DNA of 64,000 nt. It comes from Isoetes taiwanensis. Its lineage: Eukaryota > Streptophyta > Lycopodiopsida > Isoetales > Isoetaceae. The translations under genes and the position numbers were made by a program. The notes below the pieces were generated by a model, which was not told where the DNA came from, did no database searches, and was given only the letters and a program-made list of their open reading frames with translations. Of the stretch, positions 22,338 through 33,300 are shown one piece after another. Numbering within the stretch: position 1 is the stretch's first letter; every line of letters begins with the position of its first letter. Where the stretch lies: the NCBI GenBank assembly GCA_021234155.1, contig JAJEKV010000094.1:173779-237778 (forward strand), given 5' to 3'.

Positions 22338-23283
22338 AAGCGGATGAGAACTTCTAAAAGTCACCAGTGGCACCAATGCAATCGTGACGCCTGTATTTGT
22401 CTTTAACAAGTCAAAATAGTGCCAGGTAAAGCGTCACAGGGACAGATCACTCTACACTAGCATTTGTTTACTCTCATATTTCAACCTTTAATCCCTTAAC
22501 TACTACGAGAAATTTATCACGATGCCACTGACAAAATATCTTTGTTGGGTTTAACCTACACAACAACAAACAAGATGCTAACGCATCTATGGGTTGCCCG
22601 TTGGAAAACCTGCAAGTGGCAAGAATTGATGTTATATGTGACTTTTTATTCGTTGTAATACGTGCTTGATGGCACTATATAGACCACAACAAGGCATTAC
22701 GAAAGGTCAACAAAATATGGCCATGATACATGAAACATGCAATTGTTGTAAAACACGTATAGAAACATGTATCATTTCAATAGTCGGATCCGATGATCGA
22801 GGTAGCCCAGGGCCCACCTCGTTTAGAGTATCTAGCACAATAATAGGAATTTGATATGGTGATTTAAGACCATAGACCATATTTCTAAAACATTTAAATG
22901 GGTTTTTATCAATTCTAAATATGATCGCCATATATCTCCTTTTTATTACCATTATATGACATCTACACATACCATGACACCGGAAAAGATATCTCATGTG
23001 AGATGATGTTAATGATATCTGATGTGAGATGGTGTTAATCACGTACCTTTAATCACGTACCTTTAATTTGGCATTTTTCTGTCTTTGATTTTGTCTTCTA
23101 TTGAACAGTATTTGTGAATTGTTGGATGTAATGACTAGAAGTTAAAAGTTGATGTCGCAAGATGAAGCCATAGAGAAGAATGCTACAAGCAAGATTATTG
23201 GAACTAGTAGCAACGAGAGGCTGCCCTCTTTTTGTTTGGGTCCCATAGGCCAATTGGTTATCCAAAATTGTGGACGATAAAAA
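22338..23283. other. Intergenic; likely 3' end of a plus-strand retroposon at its right edge
   Basis: No gene recognised. The last ~100 bases (GGGTCCCATAGGCCAATTGG..GGACGATAAAAAAATC) run directly into a TATTC array, which looks like the 3' tail of a LINE or SINE. Small direct repeats (AATCACGTACCTTT twice at 23,037-23,065) are present. Confidence 0.4.
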
Positions 23284-23321
23284 AATCTATTCTATTCTAT
23301 TCTATTCTATTCTATTCTTTA
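23284..23321 (+). repeat. (TATTC)n array
   Basis: About six TATTC units. The same pentamer, read on the other strand as (GAATA)n, occurs at 26,874-26,896 and 56,625-56,686. Confidence 0.9.
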
Positions 23322-23339
23322 TTCTACATTTAACATACC

Positions 23340-24190
23340 TTAATCTAAAGCCTTTATATTTTCAGCCTTAGGTAACGGGGGCAAAGAGCTATAGAAGGAT
23401 TTATATTCTTCACAAAAAGCCTTACTGTTCAGTAATTCTGTATTAAACTTCAAAGGAATATTCTGCCCCTTCTTTTATTGAGGCTGCCCTGTTTTCTAGG
23501 AATTGTGGATAATGGTCTGAGATAGAGTTTTATGTGTCACATATGGCCATAAGCATTATCCCATGTGCTTAGAGATCTATTGCATAAATAGAATCTATCA
23601 AGGCGGCAATAGGTTCTTTGGTCACCCATTCTTTTATTGCACCAAGAAAATACCTCCGAGAAAGAGGGAGGAATATAATTGAAACTTGTTATTAGTAGGT
23701 CCCAGGCTTCTCGTTCCTTTTTTGACATATTCAATTTCTTCCCAAGTTTATGGTCCCAGGTTGGGGTATTATTAGCATCCCCTGCTATCATAACTTCTCC
23801 ATTTGGTTCCCATCAATCCACTGTTTTATTTGTGTCCAATGTGCTGCCCTTTCACTTGGTTTTGTAGAAGCATACACATTAATAATGCTGCTAGTGTCCA
23901 TCTCCCTGAATGGTGAACTGCTAGCGTCCATCTTCCGGAATGGTGAGTGAACTTTTGAGTACATGTGAAGCCCATCCAGGCCATGCATATTCCCCCTTTT
24001 GTTCCATCTGCAAGGGCCCATACAGAATCTCCATTAGGCATAATCTAGGAGCCTAGATGTTCAGTTTCAAATCTTGATAGCCTATGTTCCTGTAATAACA
24101 CTAGATCCGCCTTCGTTTACCTTAGAGCTAACAATGTTCTTTTTCTCTTAAGAGGACCCTTAATTCCCTCATGTTTCATGTTACTATCTT
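23340..24190 (-). pseudogene. LINE endonuclease fragment (LINE-C family)
   Basis: Minus strand 23,791-23,537 reads GDANNTPTWDHKLGKKLNMS, then ERE.WD and TYCRLDRFYL. It aligns with GDFNNTPNWNMKLGNRINMS, ERENWD and VYCALDRFYV of LINE-C ORF2 (40,460-40,660). Upstream pieces (KGPLKRKRTLLALR.., LLQEH at ~24,090) are the start of the apurinic endonuclease domain in other frames, and an internal 21-base unit (TCCATCTYCC.GAATGGTGA) is duplicated near 23,900-23,945. The RT part is absent: only the 5' half of ORF2 is present. Confidence 0.7.
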
Positions 24191-24475
24191 CATCAGGCAG
24201 GATACCTTTTGACACAACATGACCAGCTTCCCTTCAAATAGTTAGCACAGAAACAACTTAAACCTCTATGAGCCACCCTTGTTGTCGATTTGGCCATGTA
24301 TGTCCTGATGCTATGTATTACCTTAGTCCCTTCCATCCTAGCACAGTCCAGCCGGTCTGTCCTATCAACATCATCCTTTCCAATTAACCAGAAGTACATG
24401 CAAAGAGACAACAACAAGTATTGCAGTTCACAGACAGCATTACTCAGCACAATATAGCAGTTCACATACAATACC

Positions 24476-24593
24476 TTTTTTTTTTTTTGAAGGCACCTAT
24501 TTATATTAAGTATAAGTTAAATATACAAAAACTTTTTTCAAGGGAAGTGTAACCCTGGAGAAAATTAGAGCCTGTTTAGAAATATAAATAACT
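24476..24593 (-). mobile_element. 3' end of a LINE-A-type element with poly(A)
   Basis: A T-run at about 24,478-24,489 is followed by GAAGGC..TATTAAGTATAAGTT..ACAAAAACTTTTTT and GAAGTGTAACC. This parallels the LINE-A 3' end (5,357-5,460: T-run, GAAGGC..ATTAATTAAAAGTTATAAGTT..ACAAAAATACTTTT, GAAGTATAACC). It is a short, 5'-truncated copy on the minus strand. Confidence 0.6.
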
Positions 24594-24735
24594 GAAACAA
24601 GGTGCTGCGCACGGAGGGTTGCCCTCCGTGACCCGAGAGTGAAATGGCTTAAATCACACTTCAAAGTCATGTTTTCGAGCATATACTGACATATACTTGG
24701 AATATGCCACAAACCCACATGGATGAGGGTAAATA
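24594..24735 (+). repeat. R2 palindromic repeat copy 2, joined to an R1-like segment
   Basis: GTGCTGCGCACGGAGGGTTGCCCTCCGTG includes a perfect 9-bp stem (CACGGAGGG / CCCTCCGTG) with a TTG loop. At about 24,679 it continues into GCATATACTGACATATACTT, ATATGCC and CCCACATGGATGAGGG, the same order as the R1 repeats. R1 and R2 may therefore be parts of one element. Confidence 0.7.
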
Positions 24736-26468
24736 TAATATAGCTGGCATAGGATCTGTAAGACCACAAGGAAAGCTATACCTCAAAGCCAATCAACTCT
24801 CAGTCTCCAGGATGGATGGATGGATGGAGCTAAAAAAAGGTAGCAGTTAAAAGAGCAGCCAAGCCAGTTGAAACTTTTGGCATAAGATGAAGTTTAAACT
24901 TTTTGTGGCATGCGATGTAGTTCTTGTTTTCTGGCAAGGTGGAAATGGCATTAACTATATCTAAAATTTGCCTTTGAAGTACTTGAAGCAATAATCAAAT
25001 GCTTCAAGTACTTGGTAGTAGATTGTTCATCTGTGTCAATCATACTATTGTCCAGAAATATTTGGCATCCTAGGAATTGGTGCCCTAGTGGTGCATCGCT
25101 CATCTCTCAATAACCAAAATCTTTTCCTAGCATTTGTCATCATTGTTGTTATGGATAAGGTATGTCCAGGTTGCTTTTGTGTATCTATGGAAGCCCGTGG
25201 TACTCCCCTGAACATCTTTGGGTGTTGCTAATATCTCACAATTGCTAATTGAACCCATGATATTGTAATAAAAATTATACTTATTTTTCTATGATGTCGA
25301 AATGTCACACAAATCCTCTATACATCATCACATGTACATATATGCTATCGCATCTACATAGATGCTATGTAGACAAAATGAATTAATCATCATCCACAAG
25401 ACTAAGGGATATTGCAATCACCACAATAAGCAAAGGACTTTGCGAATAAAACAATAAGTCTCAATTCAATATGAGCGGATCCGATCAACTGTTTTGCATT
25501 TTTACATATGTTCACTTTGGGCTTGTTAATGATGCATTATATTTATGGGCAATGTTGATGGCAAGCGTCTAATTTATTGCAAACACTAGAAAAAATAAGT
25601 GGTTCCTTAATTCATGATGTACAGTATTTTTGGCATTATTACATTACTCTTTTGGCATTGTTGTATCTACAAATAATGTATCAAGAGACATAGCAAACAT
25701 GTTGTTGTAATTAAGGAAGGTGAATCAAGTGAATTTTGCTAAACAAAATGGCATCTTTGTTGTCTAATTACTCCAATAATCTATTGCATCCATATACTCT
25801 ATAGTGTCTCTATACCCCTAGCTATCAAGATATATTTAATATTTTTCGTAAGTTCTAATGCCTGAGCATCATCTTCAATAACCTCAAATATGGTAGTAAA
25901 AGAAGATTTGTATTGATGCAATCTGTTATCATTTCATGTATCTGAAGAGGCTATATTCAAAGCTGCAAACTTAAAAAGGAATGAATACGAACAACAACGA
26001 GCAACACAATAATACACAGGATATAAACAGCTTGCATCACAGCCTTGAGAACTGACACCTCGATTAATGTTAGGTTGAGACGAAATAGGAATGAACAGGT
26101 CTTCCATAGCCACGGATTTCACTAGGGGTAAAAGAACAAACAGGATTTAGGAAATCAGACAATCATTTGTTGCTCCAAAATCGATCTGCATAGTCGCTTA
26201 CGTTATGCATTTGTAATGTGCAGCCCCGGAACTTGTTCCTTCACCAAGGGAATAGCAAAATTAAAAAAAGAGCATAGCTGAACCTTAAACAATTACAAAG
26301 AAGCTGGAAGGGCGATCGCAACTGGCTCATTTGGAAAAGTGCCCTTTCATAACACAAAATCTACTGCTTCTCAACATTGTATATCATATTTAAACTATAA
26401 ATACTCCAACATTAGGACAACCTTTACGACAAAATTAGCTCTAGTTATTATGGAATTTGTCTTGCAAC
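24736..26468. other. Intergenic, no feature recognised
   Basis: AT-rich, with no long frame, motif or repeat partner seen. Confidence 0.5.
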
Positions 26469-27560
26469 TCAAATTTTGACTTCTATTATAAGAGCCATAA
26501 AGATAAGTACAATACCTGTCTCCAAGTTTACAAATGTTTCTTCTTCATTTATGAAGGGCGTTTCATTTATGGCCCAAAATGTTGATGTAAAGCATCCGAA
26601 ATAAGATCCCTCCACAATATCTTGTCCAAAAAGTTCCATAACCCTCGAGAATATTATGCATCTATTTGCCAAGAGGCTGTTCCCTAAGAGAAAACATCAT
26701 GAGTGTTGTGTCTTTTCACAAAAGAGGCAACATTCGAGAAGACAAAAACATCAAAAGCGACCATGCAAAGGTGCGGAATGGAAAGCGGACATTGCCTACA
26801 TTGCTAATTGACTCAAGGGCTTTAGCCACACCATCTGGGTCTATAAAGCGGATGACAAAAGTTCTTATAGAGAATAGAATAGAATAGAATAGAGAAGAAA
26901 GTGCAATAACAAAGCAAAGATGAAAAGAAGAAATAATCTAGTGGAGCTTACTTGGCTAATCATGAATCTTCAAAGGCGTGGGCTTACTCGCCGAAAACAT
27001 GCATAGGCAAATCGTCCCTTAGTAAGGGCAAGCTAGCAACATTCAAAGATTCAAGAAAACATCTCCAAGAACTGCTAGCATTGGCATACAAAAAATGCTC
27101 CCATATTCGAGCTTCTCTAAAAGCGGAAAAGGGAGTTAGTCGCAGGCGAGAAAATATCAACTCTGATCTTGGTAAAACAACTACAACGATACAAAAATAA
27201 GAAAATATAGATCTATTCAATTTTCGTGCACAAGGACCGAGAAAACATCACGGGAAGCTTAACAAACCTAAAATGATCGCGTAAATGATTAGCTTGAAAG
27301 AAAGAAGATTGGATTTTTTGCGGTCCGAGTGTGTCCGGCCCATCTATCGCCTTCTCTCGCATGAATCTTGATAACACTATGGTAAGTAAAATCATGGCTA
27401 ACCATCTTGAAGATTTAAGCAAAATCATGGCCATGGATGGCCACAAACAACAATCCAAAATGGAAACAAAAAACATGCACAACACATACAAACGTAAGAA
27501 TAATCATGGCCAAATGCAAACCAACATGAAACAAACTGCTTTTCTTAGAACATTAGCATA
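26469..27560 (-). other. Unidentified coding-like fragments
   Basis: Two minus-strand frames look protein-like: 27,491-27,213 (ending HLRDHFRFVKLPVMFSRSLC) and 27,220-26,984 (ARIWEHFLYANASSSWRCFL.., LPLLRDDLPMHVFGE). I do not recognise a family. They may be exons of another decayed gene next to the BAHD relic. A GAATA microsatellite at 26,874-26,896 interrupts the region. Confidence 0.2.
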
Positions 27561-27599
27561 GCTAACTAACAACTATGGATACATTCCATATTAAGCATC

Positions 27600-29330
27600 G
27601 ACACCCAAGAAGATGTAAAGGAACTTTTACCATCACGGGATGTATTACGTCATCATGAAATTATTCACACCATAAACCTTTGTGATGCATTTCGACGACT
27701 AAATATCTATTCAGGTTATGATGCCTGTGATGTCGTGCAAGCGGGCTATGAAATGAAAGAAGATTTGACCTCTTTTCGACATTTTAGCGTAACCATAGTT
27801 CATTTGGGCAATGCAAACCGGTGATTGGGCTGCACTAAAAATCAAAGGACAAGGTCGAAGGTAGCAAGCTAGCGTTTAGAGCGAACAATCATCAAAATCA
27901 AAACTTCGAAAATCAAGATAAAACCTTACCACAAACAACATGCGATTATTGGTGGCGCTTTCCCCACGCATCATAGTTTGGCGAGTCATCAATTCACGCA
28001 AAAGATGATCTCAAGATATATCAAAAGCCCGACTTCCTTCAACATCGTAGCATGAGTAAAAAAGAAGCTTACCACGGGTGCATTTGCCAATCAGGGGTCC
28101 CATTTTTGCAAGCAAAAAGGCAAGTAAAAATTCTGTGTGTTTGATGGCATGATAAATAGCGCACATAGTCCCAACTAGAAACCACCGCCACTTAAATATA
28201 GCCCATGTCCTTAGCGTTTCTTAAGCCTAGACAATTGTCTCGAAGTTCTAGAATCTGTTATTCCAAATTAACATCACGGATAAACCGAGTCAATGTGTAA
28301 ACGGCAACCTATTTTGGCTTTGCATATTTATCCGCATTATCTAAAAGTGGCTACATACCATAGATTTATCGTCATCTTGTGCATGCGATTGCGACCACAT
28401 ATAGATGGTTTCGGCTCCATTCTTAGATCTTTTTTCGACCATATCGCGGTTTTACGATTGGTGAGCATACAATAATCAATCGAGTCTACCTTTAAGTCTT
28501 CATCAAGCTTTCATCAATGGCAAAGGGCATCTTAGTTGCAAAAAGGCAATCCCTTTACATTTAGTTCTCCTACGATGGTGTTGGCAATAGTAAAGGATCG
28601 CATTTCAAAAGTAATCCTCGGGTAGATCTGGCGACCGCCTCTGCGGTTGATCAACATGGCAAGTGATGCGGTTATATCGGCTACATGCATCTTGCCTCAC
28701 ATATCTTACGCCATATATGGCGAGACAATGCGGAATGAAGTGTAGTTGCAACCCCTAATAGATCTTAACATGTTTATCTACGCTTTCTGTCAAAGTTGAA
28801 GCATCTTACAACCAAAGGTTGGACGGTCTTTGGCTATGCTGGTAGGTAATCAAAAGAAACGTTCAACACATCGATTTCGGTTTGAATCCCTTTGTTTTTG
28901 ATACCCACCAGTAATCTACCATTTGATGTGCATATATGCAAACCCTAAAGCGATACCTCCACATGCAAATCGGTAATCTGCTCCATAGATTATAGACTTT
29001 AGGGTTCATAAATTGAGATAAAACATATCAAGAAAGCGAAAAGAATCCATACCGGATGAATAAAAGGGAGCTTTTCCGTCCATATTTGGGTAGCATTATA
29101 GTGACTGTTTGGATGGTGGCGGTAAAGAAAGAAGGGCAAAAAATCTCCCAAATCGTCAAGAGTTGCATATTTGAGATTAAGGGAGATGAGATTATGCCCT
29201 AGAGGGTATAATGAAGGGATAAACATGTGCTCAACTTCGCCGAGAACCACGATGGAAGCGGAAGGGAGGGCGAGAATCGAGGGGCGAAGCCATAGCCAAG
29301 TCCGTGGATAGCGTTTTGTAGCTTGGTCGA
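27600..29330 (-). pseudogene. BAHD acyltransferase (HCT-like) pseudogene
   Basis: BAHD enzymes transfer acyl groups from CoA, for example hydroxycinnamoyl groups in phenylpropanoid metabolism. Minus-strand pieces appear in family order. N-terminal-like LNLKYATLDDLGDFLPFFLY is at 29,185-29,126. RFACGGIALGFAYMH is near 28,975-28,930, matching the strand before HxxxD. SRHIWRKICEAR is at ~28,727-28,692, matching 'aLsaHvWr...ar'. DQPQRRSPDLPEDYF..NAILY is near 28,650-28,590, matching 'vDgR.r..P.lP..yfGNai'. KLDEDLKVDSIDY follows at ~28,510-28,470. The HxxxD catalytic motif and DFGWG are not intact, and stops and frameshifts separate the pieces. HCT versus other clades cannot be decided. Confidence 0.6.
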
Positions 29331-29476
29331 TAATGGGGCTGGATGACCGACCATTTACAGGCAGCAACCAGTTTTTAGCAGTCATCAGCATATGCTAGGT
29401 ATATGCCAGCATATACTTGAATATGCCCACATACCCACATAAACGAGGGTTTTCCCCCCTAGGGGCAACCCAAAAA
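29331..29476 (+). repeat. Palindromic dispersed repeat R1, copy 2
   Basis: About 145 bp almost identical to 32,807-32,951, from ATGGGGCTGGATGACCGA through GCATATGCTAGGTATATGCC to CCCCTAGGGGCAACCCAAAAA. It lies at the 5' side of the minus-strand BAHD relic. Confidence 0.85.
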
Positions 29477-30630
29477 AGGATGGATAAACACACCAACTTA
29501 TTCTTTGGCATTACATAATGTACAATAGCTTAATACAATGCTCAAAATAAATCAACAACTTCAACTAAATGATTCAAAACACAAAATAAACAATCAACTA
29601 GTGTTCTGTTATATACCAAATTCAAAAAATCAATTGCTTAATTCCTTATCTTCAAGTGGCACAATAATAACAATGCAAATTCTTTGACACACGTTACACT
29701 ACTTCCAAAACCATCGAATATCCAATAGCTTCCACATAAAACACACTTAAAAAAAATCCAAGTACTAGACCTTACCTCAACTTCGTCACGAGCTATCGGG
29801 CGCACTATGAATAACTATTGTTAATAACGACAAACAATTTGAACTACATTGCCCTAAATGCCATGTTCCTTGAGAATGGAGAAAAAAGCTTCGTGCAAAT
29901 TAATGTTTTTACTACCTAGAAGCAAATGCATGAAGAAGATGCAGAAGTTGTTTTGTTATACATTAAGACCATTAAAGCTTCGCTATCTTGCTTCACCATG
30001 AAATAGAATAGAATTAGTTTTCTCGTCCCCGGAGACCAAAAAAGGCCTATGGGAAAAGAGCTTGCATGTTTATTTCTGGCGAAGCTAGGTTTTGATTGTC
30101 GAAAGCTTGGAAGGTCAGATAGCCAAGCTACGCCATGATGCTCCCTCACGAAATTCAGCTCTTGCTCACGCCAAATAATGCAGGTCAACTTTTCAATCTA
30201 GGCCCTCCAAATGGCACATCTAGCAACATCAATTAAAATATTCCATCAACCTACCTCCTAAGGGTTTTACGTGGGGCAACCCAAAAAATGTGAATAATAG
30301 CGTAAGCTTTGCATCTCAGAGTTAACTAAGGATGGTTTAACCAGCTAAGTTCAAAGAAACATTGGATTCCACTCATTAGCTACATAAAGGTACAAACGAT
30401 TTAAAGAATGTGCAAACAAATTTCAAAATCACGTAGCCTAACCACAACAACATTAGTATTTTATTAAAATTCCGATTTAAGGATTGTTGTGCTTTGTGAT
30501 ATTTGTGATCATCTTGTCGATCTCGATTTTGGGTCTATACAATTTTTTTTTGATGCCCTATTCTACAAAGGGTGAATAAATAATGAAGCTCTCTACAAGC
30601 TTCTGGGTTCTTTCTCCGTGAAGGTGAATT
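29477..30630. other. Intergenic with a partial R1 end
   Basis: Only GGGTTTTACGTGGGGCAACCCAAAAA at about 30,255-30,280 resembles the R1 terminus. No gene recognised. Confidence 0.4.
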
Positions 30631-30635
30631 CCTTT

Positions 30636-32180
30636 GCCTAAATGCTTTGCAACAAGCCCCTTTCTTTCAAGCATTCAACACATTCTTTGATGTTTTCATC
30701 CAAATAAGTGAACCTCGGACCCGGGCATTTTGGGTCTTTCACATGAAAATTTATAAGCGGGGAACCCTTGGACTGTCTCATCAAGACACACTGAATAACA
30801 TAGAGCATTTTAGATTTCCACATCAATGACAAAAGGGAAAAAATGATGCGATCTCACCTTGTTGGAATTGAGTAACCTGGATAAAGATCTTTTTTAAAAT
30901 TTTGACAGAGTCGCCATAATGAACAACTCTCTCAATACACGGATATCGCCCTCTGCATCCGGATTTTCATATGCTAAAATATGTGCTCTAGTCGTATCTT
31001 TCACTCCAACCCATCCCCTGCTGGTATTAGGATATCGTCCATGGATCTGCGGTGACATGTTAGCAATAAGAAAATGGGCACAGCCAAGCATGGGTTATTT
31101 AGAGTCGTGTTGTTCTTTACATTGCAAAACAAACAAACAAAGAAAAATAGAGGAAAATCAAATGTCGTTTTATTATCCCATGGAGGGATGGAGAGTAGAA
31201 AACAAAGAGGATCAAGGAGGGATAAATGCCTCTTGGGTAAAAGGGATACGAAAAGGTCTATAATTTTATGTCAAAGATTAGATTTGGTACCATCAAGAAG
31301 GTTTAGAATAACTTCATTGCTGGTGTTTAATGTCGGTTGTAAAAGTTGCCCAATAACCATAGCGGGGTGAATTGTTACCACGTTGAGCCCTTTCTCTTTG
31401 TGAATTTCCAAGCTACATTTTCGCGATTGTCTTCGATAACATGTACCAAAGCTGAAATAATGCGGATGAGGTAAGTGACCATAAGATTAACGAGCCATCG
31501 GGCCTGTTTGTCAAAATTTGCAAAACCATGAATCTATTTTACAAATAAATAAAATGGTCCAAACTTTGACATTAATCATGATAAAATGATGCCATGAACC
31601 CCATAATATGGTTGTCGACGGTTTCTGTTTTGGGGCTCAGAATTTACATAGATGAGTGGCTCAGATTGTGCAATGCCATAATGACACGAATTCCATGTCA
31701 AAATTTCTCCTCTCCATTCAAATCCTCAATAGGAGGATCCATATCATGATAACGTATGTAAGCGGGGCTCATGAAGGTACCCAAGAAAGCTATGGAAAAA
31801 AAAGGTTCCTAACGCTTACCTATTGACTATAATTTTGCAAACAAGAAGCGAGCTGCAGATCCTAAAAGAGAACTGCACCATCTCTTCTACTAATAGTACC
31901 ACAGGTTGTCTTTGAGGCCGAGTATACACCGCTGATAAGAACATTACCTACCGGGCAAGTCATTTCTTCCAAAGTCGCGATCTCTTTATCGCTGGCGTGA
32001 GCATGCAATCGATCTGGTCCTCATCCTTGAGTTGAATTACATGTCTAAGCGTACTAGGATATGTGGCGTAGATGGTGCCATGTCATCGACACGATAGCAC
32101 ATTGGATAGCTTCAATCAAATGTGTGAAGCTAATTGGCTGATCCATCAAAGGAGGGCATTGTTACCACTTATTATGGTAA
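30636..32180 (-). pseudogene. Cinnamoyl-CoA reductase-like (SDR) pseudogene
   Basis: CCR/DFR-family enzymes are NADPH-dependent reductases of phenylpropanoid or flavonoid pathways with a Rossmann fold and a YxxxK catalytic pair. Minus-strand pieces run in family order. A possible N-terminal IYATYPSTLRHVIQLKDED lies at ~32,080-32,020. [11 protein letters not shown] (Y and K present) is near 31,460-31,430, then [20 protein letters not shown]. Exon 31,046-30,862 has an acceptor CCGCAG, GWVGVKDTTRAHILAYENPD, then in a shifted frame GRYPCIERVVHYGDSVKIL, ending YSIPTR before GTGAGA. The final piece is 30,740-30,638: ENIKECVECLKERGLLQSI and stop. At least three frameshifts are evident, and the N-terminal glycine motif is not found. 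Confidence 0.7.
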
Positions 32181-32559
32181 ATTTGAACATCACTTCCATC
32201 CTAACTACAAGAATGATGAGATGGTTTATGACCCGACTATGTCACAAGATTTTAATTAAGCCACCCTTTCTTGAATAAACTAAATGGAAGCGTAGATGAC
32301 AAGATCCATGACATTATCGGGGCATCTTGATAAAGTACTCACACAAAAATAAATGTTAGGCAATCAAAAGGGCCGGATATAGCAAATGCATTTCACCTAC
32401 TCCTCTACACAATTCGGGATAGTTTCTTGTCTAGCTAATCTGAGTGCTCTTGCGGTGTATTTCCTAGAAAACGTGACCCTAGAAACTACCTAACAAACTG
32501 ATGTGTGATTAACTTTTTACACAATATGCTTCAACCCAATATGTATCGGACGCGGTGTA

Positions 32560-32806
32560 GTGCAAGCTCACCTTCTTTTCTTTGCAATATTCTCGGATTC
32601 TTTGAAAAATGTCTCACATCTTTGTTTTAACACCTTTAAAATGCCTCTTCCCTTTTTCCGCACGGACTTCACTAGACAACATCCTTGTGACTGATCATGC
32701 GAAGGGCATAAAGAATCAGAAGCTGGCTTTGTCCGCTTTCGATTTGTGATTTTGGGAGTAAATCCAAGAGCGAGCTCCAAAGCTACCTCCGCTGCTTCCT
32801 CCATCG
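32560..32806 (-). other. Open frame beside repeat R1, unassigned
   Basis: Starting at an ATG at 32,805, the minus strand encodes EEAAEVALELALGFTPKITN, then a basic segment ending SENIAKKRR before GTGAGC, a plausible splice donor. It sits upstream of the CCR-like relic and could be its first exon or an unrelated captured exon. No domain recognised. Confidence 0.3.
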
Positions 32807-32951
32807 TAATGGGGCTGGATGACCGAGCATTTACAGTCAGCAGCCAGTTTTTAGCAGTCATCAGCATATGCTAGGTATATGCCAGCATATACTTGAATAT
32901 GCCCATATACCCACATAAACGAGGGTTTGCCCCCTAGGGGCAACCCAAAAA
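32807..32951 (+). repeat. Palindromic dispersed repeat R1, copy 3
   Basis: Direct repeat of 29,331-29,476, 3.48 kb away, with only a handful of differences. The two copies bracket the CCR-like pseudogene. The terminus contains the palindrome TTGCCCCCTAGGGGCAA. Confidence 0.85.
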
Positions 32952-33300
32952 TAGAGTTTTTCCTTGAAACAGTATCAGATAATGAACTAGTGGAATCCTT
33001 TGAGATGCAGGTTCGTCCTCTTCCTTGCTTTCCCTTTTATGATCATGTGGAAAGTGCAGTAAATGCACCTACAAGTATCCGCCTTAGCCCCCTTTGGCAT
33101 CTTTGGCTTCACAAATCAGCTCTCTTCGAATGTTGGAATTCTGATCACAACAGCAGCCGCAGAAGCAGATGGCATCTTCATGTGCAGAGTTATCGACAGG
33201 GCCAAAGAATTTGATCCACTCTTTATCGTATTCGGCTTTGTTCTTTTTCCATTTGAGCCTCCTGGTCATCAAGAACAGAGTATGTGCAACAATAATCAAC

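Noticed and set aside
12591-29476. Rho-independent terminators at the GC-rich hairpins
   Set aside because: The surroundings are plant DNA, no T-run follows the stems, and the hairpins recur as parts of a dispersed repeat.
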